Assembly: GCF_000392615.1 (NCBI RefSeq)
Contig: NZ_KB933398.1
Coordinates: 1,774,182-1,838,181 of the forward strand
Origin: Lysinibacillus sphaericus OT4b.31
GTDB lineage: Bacteria; Bacillota; Bacilli; Bacillales_A; Planococcaceae
DNA length: 64,000 bases
Direction of reading: 5' to 3'
Shown: positions 53,623 through 62,919 of the stretch, piece by piece
Layout: each line of letters starts with the position of its first letter
Numbering within the stretch: the stretch's first letter is position 1
Translations under genes and position numbers: made by a program
The notes under the pieces: generated by a model
Told to the model about the DNA's origin: nothing
The model's database searches: none
What the model saw: only the letters and a program-made list of their open reading frames with translations

Positions 53623-55387
53623 AATATGGAATAGTGTTGTCGGGAAGCTATGGGTAACCATATTGCTTCTCGTTTCATTTGTATTATTTGTTTTCACGGT
53701 TTTAATGCTTGAATTTCTTCAAAACTATCATATGCAGCAAGCAGAGATTTCACTTCGTCAAACTGCTGCAACAGTCGCGAGTATAGTGGATGATAATGAA
53801 ACAGCTGAAACGACTTCGGAATTATTAACAGATATTTTACCAGATAGCACGAATGCACTCATTGCAATCAATCATGTCGAAGTATCATTTGCTATGCAAG
53901 AGGGCGTCAACAAAAAAGAAATTCAAGATACGATATTAGCCAACAAAACTTTCCATGAAATTTTTCAATCAGATGAACCTGTCATTAAGGAAATGATGAT
54001 GCCATCCTCAACAGACAAAGATAAAATGGAGTCGTATGTCGTGCTCGGCTTCCCTCTAAATGTGGAAAATGAAGTACACGGTGCAGTCTTTATTTATCAA
54101 AGTCCGGATGCACTACATAAAACATCGAAAGAGACGACGAAAATTGTCTTTTTAGCGGCATTTATAGCCTTTGTCTTAACGACATTCTTTGCATTTTTCC
54201 TATCTTCACGTATTACTTCGCCATTGCGTAAAATGCGTGAATTGGCCTTTGAAATCTCCAAAGGAAACTTCGAAGCGAAAATGCCTACCACACAAAATGA
54301 TGAAATTGGTCAGCTCGCCGTTGCTTTTAACCAAATGGGCCGCCAGTTGAAACACAATTTAGAGGTCATCAATCAAGAAAATGAACAATTGTCCAATATC
54401 CTGACTTCGATGACGGATGCCGTTATTACGTTTAATCGTGATCGTACAATATTACTGAGCAATCCACCTGCTGAGCGTTTAATGCAAAAATGGTTTATCA
54501 ATAAGGGTTCACAAAGTGCAAAGCCTATTCCACCTGAATTGTATCATATGCTCGATCATGTACTGATGTTTGAAGATAAGCTTGAAGAGGAAATTGAAAT
54601 GGATGGGAATTATTACACGTTTACGATTAGCCCGCTCTATAGTGGGGAATTGATACGTGGGGCGGTGGCAGTTATTCGTGATATGACAGAGCAGCATCGT
54701 CTAGAAAAGCTGCGATCAGATTTTATTGCCAATGTGTCACATGAGTTACGCACGCCGATTGCGATGCTTCAGGGCTACTCTGAAGCCTTAATGGATGATT
54801 TTATTCAAGATCAAGAAGAACGCAATGAAATGACAAAGATTATTTACGATGAATCAAAGCGGATGGGACGTCTAGTTACAGACTTATTGGACCTTGCGCG
54901 TATGGAATCTGGACATATGGCGCTCTACAAAGATGAGCTACCCATCAACTCGACATTTGAGCGTATAACGCAAAAATTTGCGCAAGTCGCAAAGGAAAAG
55001 CATGTTCAACTAATTTTTGATAGTGAATTTAATGATGATGCCATTATTAGCATAGATGAAGACCGCATTGAGCAAGTGTTAACCAACTTAGTTGATAATG
55101 CACTGCGTCATACGGATGAGGGCTCAGTAACAGTGAAAGTGGAGAAGGAGCCAACCTTTGCCAAGATTTCTGTCCAGGATACAGGACATGGTATTCCTCA
55201 GGATGACTTACCGTATGTCTTTGAACGTTTCTATAAGGCAGATAAGGCACGTACACGTTCTAAAGGTGGAACAGGACTTGGACTCGCTATTGCTAGAAAT
55301 ATTGTCAAGGCACATTCAGGAACTATTATGGTTGATAGTGTATTAAAAGAAGGTACGACTTTCACGTTTTATTTACCATTCGATTAA
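53615..55387 (+). CDS. resE: Sensor histidine kinase ResE
   Basis: 590 residues, close to the B. subtilis length. Two membrane helices (about 10-32 and 170-190) flank an extracellular domain; HAMP (RITSPLRKMRELAFEISKGN), PAS (about 250-355), HisKA (FIANVSHELRTPIAMLQGYS) and ATPase domain (LVDNALRHTDEG, SVQDTGHGIP, GTGLGLAIARNIV) follow. The ATG at 53615 overlaps the resD stop by eight bases; longer in-frame starts sit inside resD. It senses redox or electron-transport state. Confidence 0.94.
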   Translation: MNRIWNSVVGKLWVTILLLVSFVLFVFTVLMLEFLQNYHMQQAEISLRQTAATVASIVDDNETAETTSELLTDILPDSTNALIAINHVEVSFAMQEGVNKKEIQDTILANKTFHEIFQSDEPVIKEMMMPSSTDKDKMESYVVLGFPLNVENEVHGAVFIYQSPDALHKTSKETTKIVFLAAFIAFVLTTFFAFFLSSRITSPLRKMRELAFEISKGNFEAKMPTTQNDEIGQLAVAFNQMGRQLKHNLEVINQENEQLSNILTSMTDAVITFNRDRTILLSNPPAERLMQKWFINKGSQSAKPIPPELYHMLDHVLMFEDKLEEEIEMDGNYYTFTISPLYSGELIRGAVAVIRDMTEQHRLEKLRSDFIANVSHELRTPIAMLQGYSEALMDDFIQDQEERNEMTKIIYDESKRMGRLVTDLLDLARMESGHMALYKDELPINSTFERITQKFAQVAKEKHVQLIFDSEFNDDAIISIDEDRIEQVLTNLVDNALRHTDEGSVTVKVEKEPTFAKISVQDTGHGIPQDDLPYVFERFYKADKARTRSKGGTGLGLAIARNIVKAHSGTIMVDSVLKEGTTFTFYLPFD

Positions 55388-55502
55388 CTTTTCATTGTGG
55401 AATGGGTTAACATCGAAACGGCACATAGATTTGTGCGCAATGGCAGCTACTAATAGTTTATTATAGTGAAAAAACAAAATGGCAATATAGAGATAGATGA
55501 AG

Positions 55503-55528
55503 TGTAACTTCTGTGAAAGTTAGACGAC
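55503..55528 (+). promoter_or_regulatory. Sigma-X-like promoter of sigX
   Basis: TGTAAC (55503-55508) and CGAC (55525-55528) are separated by 16 bp. This fits the ECF sigma-X promoter (TGTAAC, CGAC) and suggests positive autoregulation, as for B. subtilis sigX. Confidence 0.7.
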
Positions 55529-55557
55529 AAATACTATAAGAACGGGGGTGGAGTGCT

Positions 55558-56091
55558 TTGAATGACTCCGTGTTCCATCGACTATACGATGTATACCATC
55601 AAGACGTGTTCCAGTTCCTTATTTATTTAGTGAAAAACCGTACACTTGCTGAAGATTTAGCGCATGAGGTGTACGTTCGTGTGCTGCGCTCATATGACAA
55701 TTTTGCAGGGAATAGTAGTGAGAAAACATGGCTATTTGCTATTGCAAAAAACGTCGCTATCGACCATTTTAGAAAGCAGGCAGTACGGCAAAAACATTCA
55801 CTTGATTTTTTTGACTGGGAAACGGAACAGCTACATTCAACCACACCATCACCGGAAGAAATGCTACAGGCCAGTGATGAATTTTTGCAGGTAGAGTCAG
55901 CACTTGAAAACTGTACGGGCGATCAAAAAATGGTCATTATTATGCGCTTCTTTCAAGACTTATCCATTGCTGAAACAGCGCAAATATTAGATTGGACAGA
56001 AGCAAAGGTAAAAACGACCCAGCATCGTGCTATTAAGTTTTTAAGACAACAGTTACAACCGGTTAGTGAACAGGAGGCGAAACGGCAATGA
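55558..56091 (+). CDS. sigX: ECF sigma factor SigX
   Basis: 177 residues. Region 2 includes DVFQFLIYLVKNRTLAEDLA and VYVRVLRSYDNFAG; region 4 includes TGDQKMVIIMRFFQDLSIAE and EAKVKTTQHRAIKFLRQQL. SigX controls cell-surface charge genes such as dlt and pssA in B. subtilis. The start is TTG with GGGGGTGGAG ahead of it. Its stop overlaps the anti-sigma gene by four bases. Position after resE is the same as in B. subtilis. Confidence 0.92.
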   Translation: MNDSVFHRLYDVYHQDVFQFLIYLVKNRTLAEDLAHEVYVRVLRSYDNFAGNSSEKTWLFAIAKNVAIDHFRKQAVRQKHSLDFFDWETEQLHSTTPSPEEMLQASDEFLQVESALENCTGDQKMVIIMRFFQDLSIAETAQILDWTEAKVKTTQHRAIKFLRQQLQPVSEQEAKRQ

Positions 56092-57395
56092 CTCATAAAC
56101 AGTTTGACGATGACCAACTTGACAATGTATTGAACAATGCCCCTAAGCTTTCTGACCACCGTTCGAAAGACGAAGTGTTGAAACGTTTGCTGGCAGATGC
56201 ACGCTTGCAGGATAATATCCATCTTCAAGAAGCCGTGCAAGAACCAATTGAGACTCAAATAACAACGCAAGGGCCAAATCAACAGCATGAACCTACACAA
56301 GCTGCGAGCAATGATTTGCCCATTAAAAAACGTAAAAATAGAAAAATGCCTATATTTATGAGTGTTGCGGCTGTTTTTGTCCTGACTTTAATAGCGGGGT
56401 CCGTGTTTGTTAACAATAATGAATCGACTAATAATCAGGCAACTCCTGATAGTGCAGCTTTTTCTACATTGCAAGCTGACCAAGCTACAAAAGATGTTGA
56501 AAGTAACGACAATGTAATGGATTCCAGTATCGTTGCCGAACATACTCGGATGATGTCGCTCCGTACATCCGTTTACGAAGAAGATTTAACAGATGCTGTC
56601 GTCTTCCGTATTGGTTTAGCTGGTGGAAAAGCAGCGGAGAGTGTGCCCATGACGTATATTATTCCGAATGAGCGCGTTGCCGCTGATTTTGGCAAGGAAA
56701 AGCCAACATCTTTACAAATGTATGAAAAATACGCACCACAAATTGATGAGGAAGCAAACGGCTTTAAAAACTACCATCCTTACAAGGGTGAGTTAAAAGA
56801 ACAAGGTGATACGCTTGTGCATGTATTACCAGAAAAAAATGATTACGATGTCGCTTCTGCATCGGTAAGTAAATATTTAAGGTCTTTGAAGGATACATTC
56901 TCAGATTCTGATTATAAGGAAATTGCTTTTGAAAATGCAGATGGCACGGCATATGAGTTCTCGCAAGCTGGTGAATCGAGTGAGCCAATGACATTGACGC
57001 AAAAAGAGCATTATAATTATTATTTATATACGGAAACAAACGGAACGCAATATTTAGCGCCAGACTTCCGTAAAACGTATTCAACTGTAACAGAGGCACT
57101 CACGGGGATGCGTCAAAAAAACGATGATGTCTATGTGCCAGCAGTACCAGAAAATGTGACTTACACGGTGAAGGAAGAAGCGGATGGTGTCGTCGTAACT
57201 TTTGATGCGCCTCTTGATCTAACGACACTGGATGCACTTCGTGCGACGCAGTTAGTTGAGGCGATGATGCTAACTGCTGCGAGCTTCGATAAAAAATTGC
57301 GCTTAGATAATGTTGTACAGGATAGTTGGGAGGGATTTGATTTAACAAAGTACTTACCAATGCCTGTCGGAGCAAATAAACAGTATATGCAGTAA
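56088..57395 (+). CDS. rsiX: Anti-sigma-X factor RsiX
   Basis: 435 residues. A cytoplasmic N-terminal region of about 85 residues (DHRSKDEVLKRLLADARLQD), one membrane helix (about 90-107) and a large extracellular domain of about 325 residues. The HxxxCxxC zinc anti-sigma motif is absent and the protein has no cysteines, as expected for RsiX-like rather than ZAS-type anti-sigma factors. It is longer than the B. subtilis protein as I recall (about 368). Sequestration of SigX is inferred from the ATGA overlap with sigX. Confidence 0.85.
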   Translation: MTHKQFDDDQLDNVLNNAPKLSDHRSKDEVLKRLLADARLQDNIHLQEAVQEPIETQITTQGPNQQHEPTQAASNDLPIKKRKNRKMPIFMSVAAVFVLTLIAGSVFVNNNESTNNQATPDSAAFSTLQADQATKDVESNDNVMDSSIVAEHTRMMSLRTSVYEEDLTDAVVFRIGLAGGKAAESVPMTYIIPNERVAADFGKEKPTSLQMYEKYAPQIDEEANGFKNYHPYKGELKEQGDTLVHVLPEKNDYDVASASVSKYLRSLKDTFSDSDYKEIAFENADGTAYEFSQAGESSEPMTLTQKEHYNYYLYTETNGTQYLAPDFRKTYSTVTEALTGMRQKNDDVYVPAVPENVTYTVKEEADGVVVTFDAPLDLTTLDALRATQLVEAMMLTAASFDKKLRLDNVVQDSWEGFDLTKYLPMPVGANKQYMQ

Positions 57396-57411
57396 TGACT
57401 GAACAGCTATC

Positions 57412-57433
57412 CAAGAATGGGTAGCTGTTTTTT
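57412..57433 (+). terminator. Terminator after rsiX
   Basis: ACAGCTATCC pairs with GGGTAGCTGT (one mismatch), followed by TTTTTT. Confidence 0.82.
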
Positions 57434-57605
57434 ATGCCAAAGGATAAAATATTGAAAACGGTGGGGTGGGAAAACACAAGATGTTAGCCTATCGACAACG
57501 CACTGCCTTAATACATACAAACTTAATCGGATTTTTTAAGCAGAAGTATTTACTTTTTGTTAATAATTCATTATAGTAAAGCTGTAAGATAAAATAATAT
57601 TGATT

Positions 57606-57799
57606 CATCTTCGGGGCAGGGTGAAAATCCCGACCGGCGGTAATAGAATGGTAAATCGCTATTGTAGCATAAAACTACAGTAGCTCGAATGATTTACTCC
57701 AACATTCTTCAGCCCGCGACCTGTGCAAATCTTTTTTTGCATGGCTGACTTGGTGTGAATCCAAGGCCGACAGTTATAGTCTGGATGGGAGAAGATGGA
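57606..57799 (+). ncRNA. FMN riboswitch (RFN element)
   Basis: Conserved RFN blocks are present in order: CTTCGGGGCAGGGTGAAAAT, CCCGACCGGCGGT, AGCCCGCGACC, TGGTGTGAATCCAAGGCCGA, CAGTTATAGTCTGGATGGGA and GAAGATGG, which closes the P1 stem with CATCTTC. FMN binding in the nascent RNA should promote the terminator at 57919 and shut off ribU, so riboflavin uptake is turned down when FMN is plentiful. Confidence 0.97.
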
Positions 57800-57918
57800 G
57801 GTACGATCGTCATTCGATGTTGCGAATTTAGCTATATACGAGCGTTTTTTCAGTGTGGGATTCTGTACAAAGGGCGCAAACGAATAGCTAATAATGGCGT
57901 TTTTTAACCTTGCCTATT

Positions 57919-57951
57919 CTCCCTTATGCTAGTTATGCATAGGGGTTTTTT
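57919..57951 (+). terminator. Riboswitch-linked terminator ahead of ribU
   Basis: CCCTTATGC pairs with GCATAGGGG (two G-U or similar), followed by TTTTTT. It lies 120 bp after the RFN aptamer, so an antiterminator is expected in the intervening sequence; I could not assign it confidently. Confidence 0.78.
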
Positions 57952-58025
57952 CGTGAACAGGAATTGATAGCATCGTTGCCTTTCTTCTTGCGAGATCGAA
58001 TCAGCAAAGAGGAGAGAGCTTTACA

Positions 58026-58613
58026 ATGAAGAAAAATGTAAAACTTCAATCGTTTATTACGATTGGTATGCTGAGTAGTATTTCGTTTTTACTAATGCTT
58101 TTTAATTTTCCAATTCCACCATTTCCAGCGTTTCTAGAAGTGGATTTCAGTGATATGCCTGCGCTTATTGCAGCGATCACAATGGGACCGGTAGCGGGTA
58201 TTTTAGTAGAATTATTTAAAAATGTACTAGATTGGATTTTCTCGGGCACACCAACAGGAGTACCGGTTGGTCATCTTGCAAACTTTGCGACAGGCATTCT
58301 ATTTATATTGCCAGTAACGTTTATCTTTAATCGTTTTAAAACAGTTACAGGTCTTGTCGGAGGTTTAGTTGCTGGAACAATTGTAATGGCAGTAGGGATG
58401 AGTCTTCTAAACTATGCCGTATTTTTACCAATGTATACTTACTTCTTAGGCATGGAGCCAGTCGTTGGAGATTCTCTATATACAATGATTGTAGCAGGAA
58501 TTTTACCGTTTAACATTGTAAAAGGTATTTTATTAACCGCAATTATGGCATTACTATTTACAACAATGCGTAAATGGATTGAACGTCAACGTCAAATGTA
58601 TTTACCAAAATAA
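58026..58613 (+). CDS. ribU: Riboflavin ECF transporter S component RibU
   Basis: 195 residues with about six membrane helices. FLEVDFSDMPALIAAITMGP is the signature region of RibU/FmnP proteins, and GVPVGHLANFATGILFILPV follows. It binds riboflavin and works with the shared ECF energising module (EcfAAT), which is not in this window. It is controlled by the FMN riboswitch. GAGGAGAGAG provides the ribosome binding site. Confidence 0.95.
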   Translation: MKKNVKLQSFITIGMLSSISFLLMLFNFPIPPFPAFLEVDFSDMPALIAAITMGPVAGILVELFKNVLDWIFSGTPTGVPVGHLANFATGILFILPVTFIFNRFKTVTGLVGGLVAGTIVMAVGMSLLNYAVFLPMYTYFLGMEPVVGDSLYTMIVAGILPFNIVKGILLTAIMALLFTTMRKWIERQRQMYLPK

Positions 58614-58620
58614 TAGATTC

Positions 58621-58653
58621 AACCTCGAGTATGTAGATGCTCGAGGTTTTTTT
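58621..58653 (+). terminator. Terminator after ribU
   Basis: AACCTCGAG pairs with CTCGAGGTT, followed by seven T residues. Confidence 0.88.
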
Positions 58654-58668
58654 ATAGGCTATGTGGGC

Positions 58669-58855
58669 GTGACGGATAGAAGGGAGAAGCGGCGGATAGA
58701 AAGTGAAAAGTGACGGATAAAAGGAGAGAAGTGACGGATAAAAGGGCTAAAGTGGCGGATAAAAAGTCCAAAGTGATGGATAGGGCGCTCAATGTAACAG
58801 ATAAAATGCTCGAAAAGACGGAAAACAGTGCAAAACAATGGATAATTTGCTGACC
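58669..58855. repeat. 21-bp tandem repeat array (nine units)
   Basis: Units begin at 58669, 58689, 58710, 58731, 58752, 58773, 58794, 58815 and 58836. The conserved half is GTGACGGATAAAA (with GCGGCGG, GTGATGG, GTAACAG variants), the other eight bases vary freely. Units at the right end are more degenerate. It fills the gap between ribU and the transporter gene. The remaining 58856-58933 holds a TACAAT -10-like box at 58893-58898. Long repetitive peptides in this stretch are not genes. Confidence 0.92.
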
Positions 58856-58933
58856 GACTTTACATTGTCTAGTCGTAAATCTTAATTTCATGTACAATAA
58901 GTGTGAGTTTAGAATGTTGAGGAGTTTGAAGAG

Positions 58934-60280
58934 ATGAGTCAAAAGAACGGACAGTGGTCCAGTAAGTTAGGGTTTATTTTAGCATCGGCAGGGGCGGCAA
59001 TTGGGCTAGGTGCAATCTGGAAGTTGCCGTATGTCACAGGTCAAAGTGGCGGTGGTGCATTTTTCCTTATTTTTGTGCTATTTACATTGTTAATTGGTTT
59101 GCCGATGCTTTTATCGGAATATATATTAGGGCGTGGTACACAGTCAGAGGCTGTAACGGCGTATAAAAAAGTGGTACCAAAGAAGCGAGGCTGGGCATGG
59201 ATTGGCCGTATGGGTGTGCTTGGTTGTTTTCTGCTATTAACTTTTTATAGTGTAGTAGGGGGCTGGATTTTTATTTATAGCGGCCTTGGTGTGTCGGGGG
59301 CAGTTATTGAACCTACACTTAATCCGAGTGAGCTATTTGGGAAGATTATTGGTACGCCTTGGATAACATTGCTCGGTTTAGGGTTGTTTACGCTGGTAAA
59401 TGTACTGGTCATTTCACTCGGTGTGCAAAATGGAATTGAAAAAGCAAATAAGTGGATGATGCCATTATTATTTGTAATGTTTATTGTACTTGTCGTGCGT
59501 GCGTTAACGTTAGATGGGGCGATGGAGGGTGTTAAATTCTTCTTGTGGCCGGACTTTTCACATATTACAGGGAAGGCGCTCCTAGAGGCTTTAGGTCAAT
59601 CATTCTTTGGCTTAGCCGTCGGATTTTCATGTCTTGTGACGTATAGCTCATATTTGAAAAAGGATGTGAGCCTACCCAATTCAGCGGGGTCTGTTGTTAT
59701 ACTGACTGTGCTCGTGTCATTTTTTGCCGGACTCGCGATTTTTCCTGTTGTTTTTGCCTTCGATTTAGAGCCAGCATCAGGACCAGGATTATTATTTATG
59801 GTGTTGCCAACAGCCTTTAGTCAAATGCCGTTCGGTGAAGTATTTTTAGCGATATTTTTATTGCTGTTTTTATTTGCTACGCTAACATCGTCCTTTAGTT
59901 TATATGAAATAATCGTTGCGGCATTGATTGAAAAATGGCATATGTCACGTACTTCATTGACGTTGTTACTCGGTGTGGTTGTATTTATAGCTGCAATTCC
60001 ATCAGCTTTATCTTCGAGTCTTTTAGCAGATGTATCGATTTTTGGAAAAACAATTTTTGATGCGACAGACTTTTTAGTATCGAATTTAATGCTGCCATTA
60101 GGCAACTTATTAATTGCGATTTTTATTGCCTATGTGGTTGATAAGGAATTTGTGAAAAAAGAATTACTGATGGGCAGTCAAATGGGACAAGGGTATTTTA
60201 TGACATACCGCTTGCTAATGCTCATTGTCGTTCCGATTGTCATTGTGGTTGTCATGTTAAACATGCTGTTGCAATATTAA
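58934..60280 (+). CDS. Sodium-dependent transporter (NSS/SNF family)
   Basis: 448 residues and about eleven to twelve membrane helices. The N-terminal signature QWSSKLGFILASAGAAIGLG, then AIWKLPYVTGQSGGGAFFLI, carries the sodium-binding helix 1 of the LeuT-like fold. It imports an amino acid or related solute with sodium; the substrate is unknown. It is similar in layout to B. subtilis YhdH/YocR. GAGGAGTTTGAAGAG precedes the ATG. It is convergent with the signalling operon and shares its terminator. Confidence 0.92.
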   Translation: MSQKNGQWSSKLGFILASAGAAIGLGAIWKLPYVTGQSGGGAFFLIFVLFTLLIGLPMLLSEYILGRGTQSEAVTAYKKVVPKKRGWAWIGRMGVLGCFLLLTFYSVVGGWIFIYSGLGVSGAVIEPTLNPSELFGKIIGTPWITLLGLGLFTLVNVLVISLGVQNGIEKANKWMMPLLFVMFIVLVVRALTLDGAMEGVKFFLWPDFSHITGKALLEALGQSFFGLAVGFSCLVTYSSYLKKDVSLPNSAGSVVILTVLVSFFAGLAIFPVVFAFDLEPASGPGLLFMVLPTAFSQMPFGEVFLAIFLLLFLFATLTSSFSLYEIIVAALIEKWHMSRTSLTLLLGVVVFIAAIPSALSSSLLADVSIFGKTIFDATDFLVSNLMLPLGNLLIAIFIAYVVDKEFVKKELLMGSQMGQGYFMTYRLLMLIVVPIVIVVVMLNMLLQY

Positions 60281-60284
60281 ATTA

Positions 60285-60329
60285 AAAATGCAGAGCGTAC
60301 TCAATAAGTTGAATACGCCCTGCATTTTT
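60285..60329. terminator. Bidirectional terminator between the transporter and STAS genes
   Basis: AAAAATGCAGAGCGTA pairs with TACGCCCTGCATTTTT (one mismatch). T runs occur at the end of the hairpin on both strands, matching the convergent genes. Confidence 0.87.
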
Positions 60330-60342
60330 GGTTTGAAAAAGA

Positions 60343-60729
60343 TTAATACTCACTTAGCGATAATTCGCCAGACCAGCCTTCTTTAATGATCTGTTTGGCT
60401 TCATCCTCGCTTTGTGCAATCGGAAAGATTTTGTCACATTGAGAAATAGCAAATAAGTTACGAATAAAGTCATCAACGACAATGATGGCAATTCTTTTTT
60501 CTTTTATCGATACTTTCTTGGCGAAATTGACAATCATGCCAAAGCCTGTACTATCAACATTCGTTACTTTTTGCATATCGATAATGTATCCATGCATTGT
60601 TTCTAATTTTAGAGCCTGAAGATCTTTTTTAATATCCTCGATTAGCCCATATTCCAAATCACCAGTAAAGGTAATGACAATATAATTAGCCTTTGTGTTA
60701 ATATCCATTGAAATTTTCTTTTGAGCCAT
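60343..60729 (-). CDS. STAS-domain anti-anti-sigma-like protein
   Basis: 128 residues, one STAS domain. IDMQKVTNVDSTGFGMIVNF contains the phospho-acceptor Ser60 in the standard DSxG setting (RsbV/SpoIIAA type). It would be phosphorylated by the HATPase protein encoded at 62494 and dephosphorylated by the PP2C enzyme at 62920, forming a partner-switching trio. It is the last gene of the minus-strand operon, 48 bp after the chemoreceptor gene. Target unknown; no sigma factor gene is adjacent. Confidence 0.87.
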   Translation of the reverse strand: MAQKKISMDINTKANYIVITFTGDLEYGLIEDIKKDLQALKLETMHGYIIDMQKVTNVDSTGFGMIVNFAKKVSIKEKRIAIIVVDDFIRNLFAISQCDKIFPIAQSEDEAKQIIKEGWSGELSLSEY

Positions 60730-60777
60730 ACTATAGCGCCTCCATCTTTCTTTTCGTGTTTGGTTTTTTTCTTAAGA

Positions 60778-62472
60778 CTAAAATTTGAATTTATTCACTT
60801 CATTCTGTAATTGATTGGCGATTGAAGCTAATTCGTCTGAACTTTGAGTGATTTCTGCAACAGTTGCGTATTGTTCTTCCGATGTTGCTGCAATTTCTTC
60901 AGTAGCAGCTGCTGAATCTTCAATAATTCGTGATATATCTTGAACAGCTTGCTGGACCCCTAGAGAATTGTCGTTTACTAGAACGAATGCCGCTTTCATT
61001 TGCTCAACGCCTTCTTCGGTTTTTACTACCTTTTCAACAATCTCTTTTAAGGCACTTCCCCCTTTATTAATGATCGTCACTTGCTCCTCTACGGCAAGTA
61101 AGTTACTTTCCATTGTACGAACAGTCACAGATGTTTCTGCTTGAATATCATTAATTAAGTTCGTTATCTGACCTGAAGCCAAACCAGACTGCTCTGCTAA
61201 CTGGCGAACCTCTGATGCTACCACTGCAAAGCCTTTCCCTTGCTCGCCTGCTCGTGCTGCTTCAATAGCTGCATTGAGGGCAAGGAGATTTGTTTGCTCG
61301 GCAATGCCTGTGATAACTGTGATAATACCGCCAATTTCTTCTGAGCGCTTTCCGAGCTTTTGAATAGAGTCAGTAGCATAAGAGACTGTTTGTGTCACCG
61401 CGCTCAAATGTTTGATGGCATCATTGATAGCCTCGTCCCCTTTACGAGCAATATGTGTAGAATCTACTGCGTTATTTAAAGTTTCCTCGGCCTTTTGTAA
61501 ACTATGAGCTACTTCATCAATCGTTTTTTGCATCATACTGACTATTCTCTCGGCTTGATCGGATTGTGTAGTGGTACCAACTGCTATTTCATTCATAGTT
61601 AAGGCAATTTGGCTAGCTGCCTCACTTGTTTGATGTGATGATTCTGCTAATGAGTGAGAAGAGCTTGCTATTTGGTTGGCGCTACCAGCTACAATTGTTA
61701 TCATTTCGGTTAAGTGGTTTTTCATATCACTGAAGGATTGTGCTAAATCAGTAATTTCATCTTTTCCTTTAGGATTTAATAATTTAACGTTTAAATTTAA
61801 ATTGGCAAGGTCTTTGGCATTTGCACTAAGTATATTGATAGGTGTAATAATCTGTCGTTGTAAAAACCAGCTAATACATACAATAATTAAAATAGCAATT
61901 CCTAATGAAATTACGACATTACTTAATGCTGATTTAGTAGCAATAGTTATATATGGTGCAGTCGGGACAGCTGTTGCCCATACACCAATAACATCCCCTT
62001 TGCTATCTAAAATAGGGTCATAGGCTGCTTGATGCAAGCTTCCTAAAACATTCGCTGAGCCAATAAAACGCTTTTTTTGCCCGAGTACAACGCTAGCTAC
62101 CTCGTCGGAAACTTTTGTATTGAGAGCTCGTTCCCCAGATTCCACAATATTTGTACTAATTCGGGTATCGTTTTGAAAAATAGAGACGACGTTTCCGTTT
62201 GTTAGCTCACCAACTATATCAGCAACTTCAAAATTTTCAACCATGCTGACATCACCTTTGTATAATTGATTGTTGACAATTTTCCATTCTCCAGGTATTT
62301 TCGCATCTAAAAATTGATAGCTTAATTGAACATCTGATAAAAGTTTTGTATTGGCACTTTCTAATAGATTTTTTTTCGAGCCATAATAATTAATTCCGGC
62401 TAGAAGTGAAGTGAGAAGTAAAATGCAAGTGAATGTGAGCAAGGTCATTTTTTTTCGGATTGTCAATTTCAT
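60778..62472 (-). CDS. Methyl-accepting chemotaxis protein with a Cache sensor
   Basis: 564 residues. Membrane helix 1 (about 8-28), an extracellular single-Cache-like domain (about 35-185, ending [20 protein letters not shown] and [15 protein letters not shown]), membrane helix 2 (about 188-207), HAMP (about 208-262) and the signalling coiled coil with the hairpin tip [20 protein letters not shown]. It should bind a small ligand and signal to CheA/CheW. It is unusual that it sits inside a partner-switching operon, between the HATPase gene (21 bp upstream) and the STAS gene. AGGAGGAATTCT gives a strong start. Confidence 0.94.
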   Translation of the reverse strand: MKLTIRKKMTLLTFTCILLLTSLLAGINYYGSKKNLLESANTKLLSDVQLSYQFLDAKIPGEWKIVNNQLYKGDVSMVENFEVADIVGELTNGNVVSIFQNDTRISTNIVESGERALNTKVSDEVASVVLGQKKRFIGSANVLGSLHQAAYDPILDSKGDVIGVWATAVPTAPYITIATKSALSNVVISLGIAILIIVCISWFLQRQIITPINILSANAKDLANLNLNVKLLNPKGKDEITDLAQSFSDMKNHLTEMITIVAGSANQIASSSHSLAESSHQTSEAASQIALTMNEIAVGTTTQSDQAERIVSMMQKTIDEVAHSLQKAEETLNNAVDSTHIARKGDEAINDAIKHLSAVTQTVSYATDSIQKLGKRSEEIGGIITVITGIAEQTNLLALNAAIEAARAGEQGKGFAVVASEVRQLAEQSGLASGQITNLINDIQAETSVTVRTMESNLLAVEEQVTIINKGGSALKEIVEKVVKTEEGVEQMKAAFVLVNDNSLGVQQAVQDISRIIEDSAAATEEIAATSEEQYATVAEITQSSDELASIANQLQNEVNKFKF

Positions 62473-62493
62473 TAGAATTCCTCCTATTTTACA

Positions 62494-62919
62494 TTACGCA
62501 TGAATTTTCTTTGAAATACCAACTAAAAATTTTGTTTCTGTTACATTTTCAAACCAAATAGCATCGACCATATTTTTTACAAAAAATAAACCTCGTCCCC
62601 GATCTGAAGAGGTGAGATCGTGTAAATCAAATTGAAAGACCTTTTCCCAATCATTCTCAGCGATTCCTTTTGCTTCATCCATGACTGTTACCTTGATATC
62701 TTCGTCCGTTTGGGTAACGTGTACTTGAATTTTTTCTTGGGCATATGCGTCGTTCATATTCATGGCTTCGACAGCATTAATCACTAATTCATGCACAACA
62801 AATCGTAATTCTTTTTGATAAGGAAGATTATAGACATTCATATAATTTTCCATTACTTGATCAACAAATTGGATAGCCTGCATATTAGGTTTTACATTGA
62901 GCGTGAATTCCAACTTCAA
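62494..62919 (-). CDS. RsbW/SpoIIAB-like HATPase (serine kinase / anti-sigma-like)
   Basis: 141 residues of the GHKL ATPase fold. FVVHELVINAVEAMNMND is the N box; TVMDEAKGIAENDW stands where the G1 box is expected; SSDRGRGLFFVKNMVDAIWF is the G2 region. It is probably the kinase and switch protein of the STAS partner. Start TTG at 62919 directly follows the upstream stop; a TTG at 62913 has better spacing from AGGTG and may be the true start. Confidence 0.83.
   Translation of the reverse strand: MKLEFTLNVKPNMQAIQFVDQVMENYMNVYNLPYQKELRFVVHELVINAVEAMNMNDAYAQEKIQVHVTQTDEDIKVTVMDEAKGIAENDWEKVFQFDLHDLTSSDRGRGLFFVKNMVDAIWFENVTETKFLVGISKKIHA

Noticed and set aside
58652-58942. Minus-strand 96-codon frame downstream of ribU
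   Set aside because: It encodes repeated LLSVT-type peptides from the 21-bp array and ends antisense to the transporter start; not a gene.
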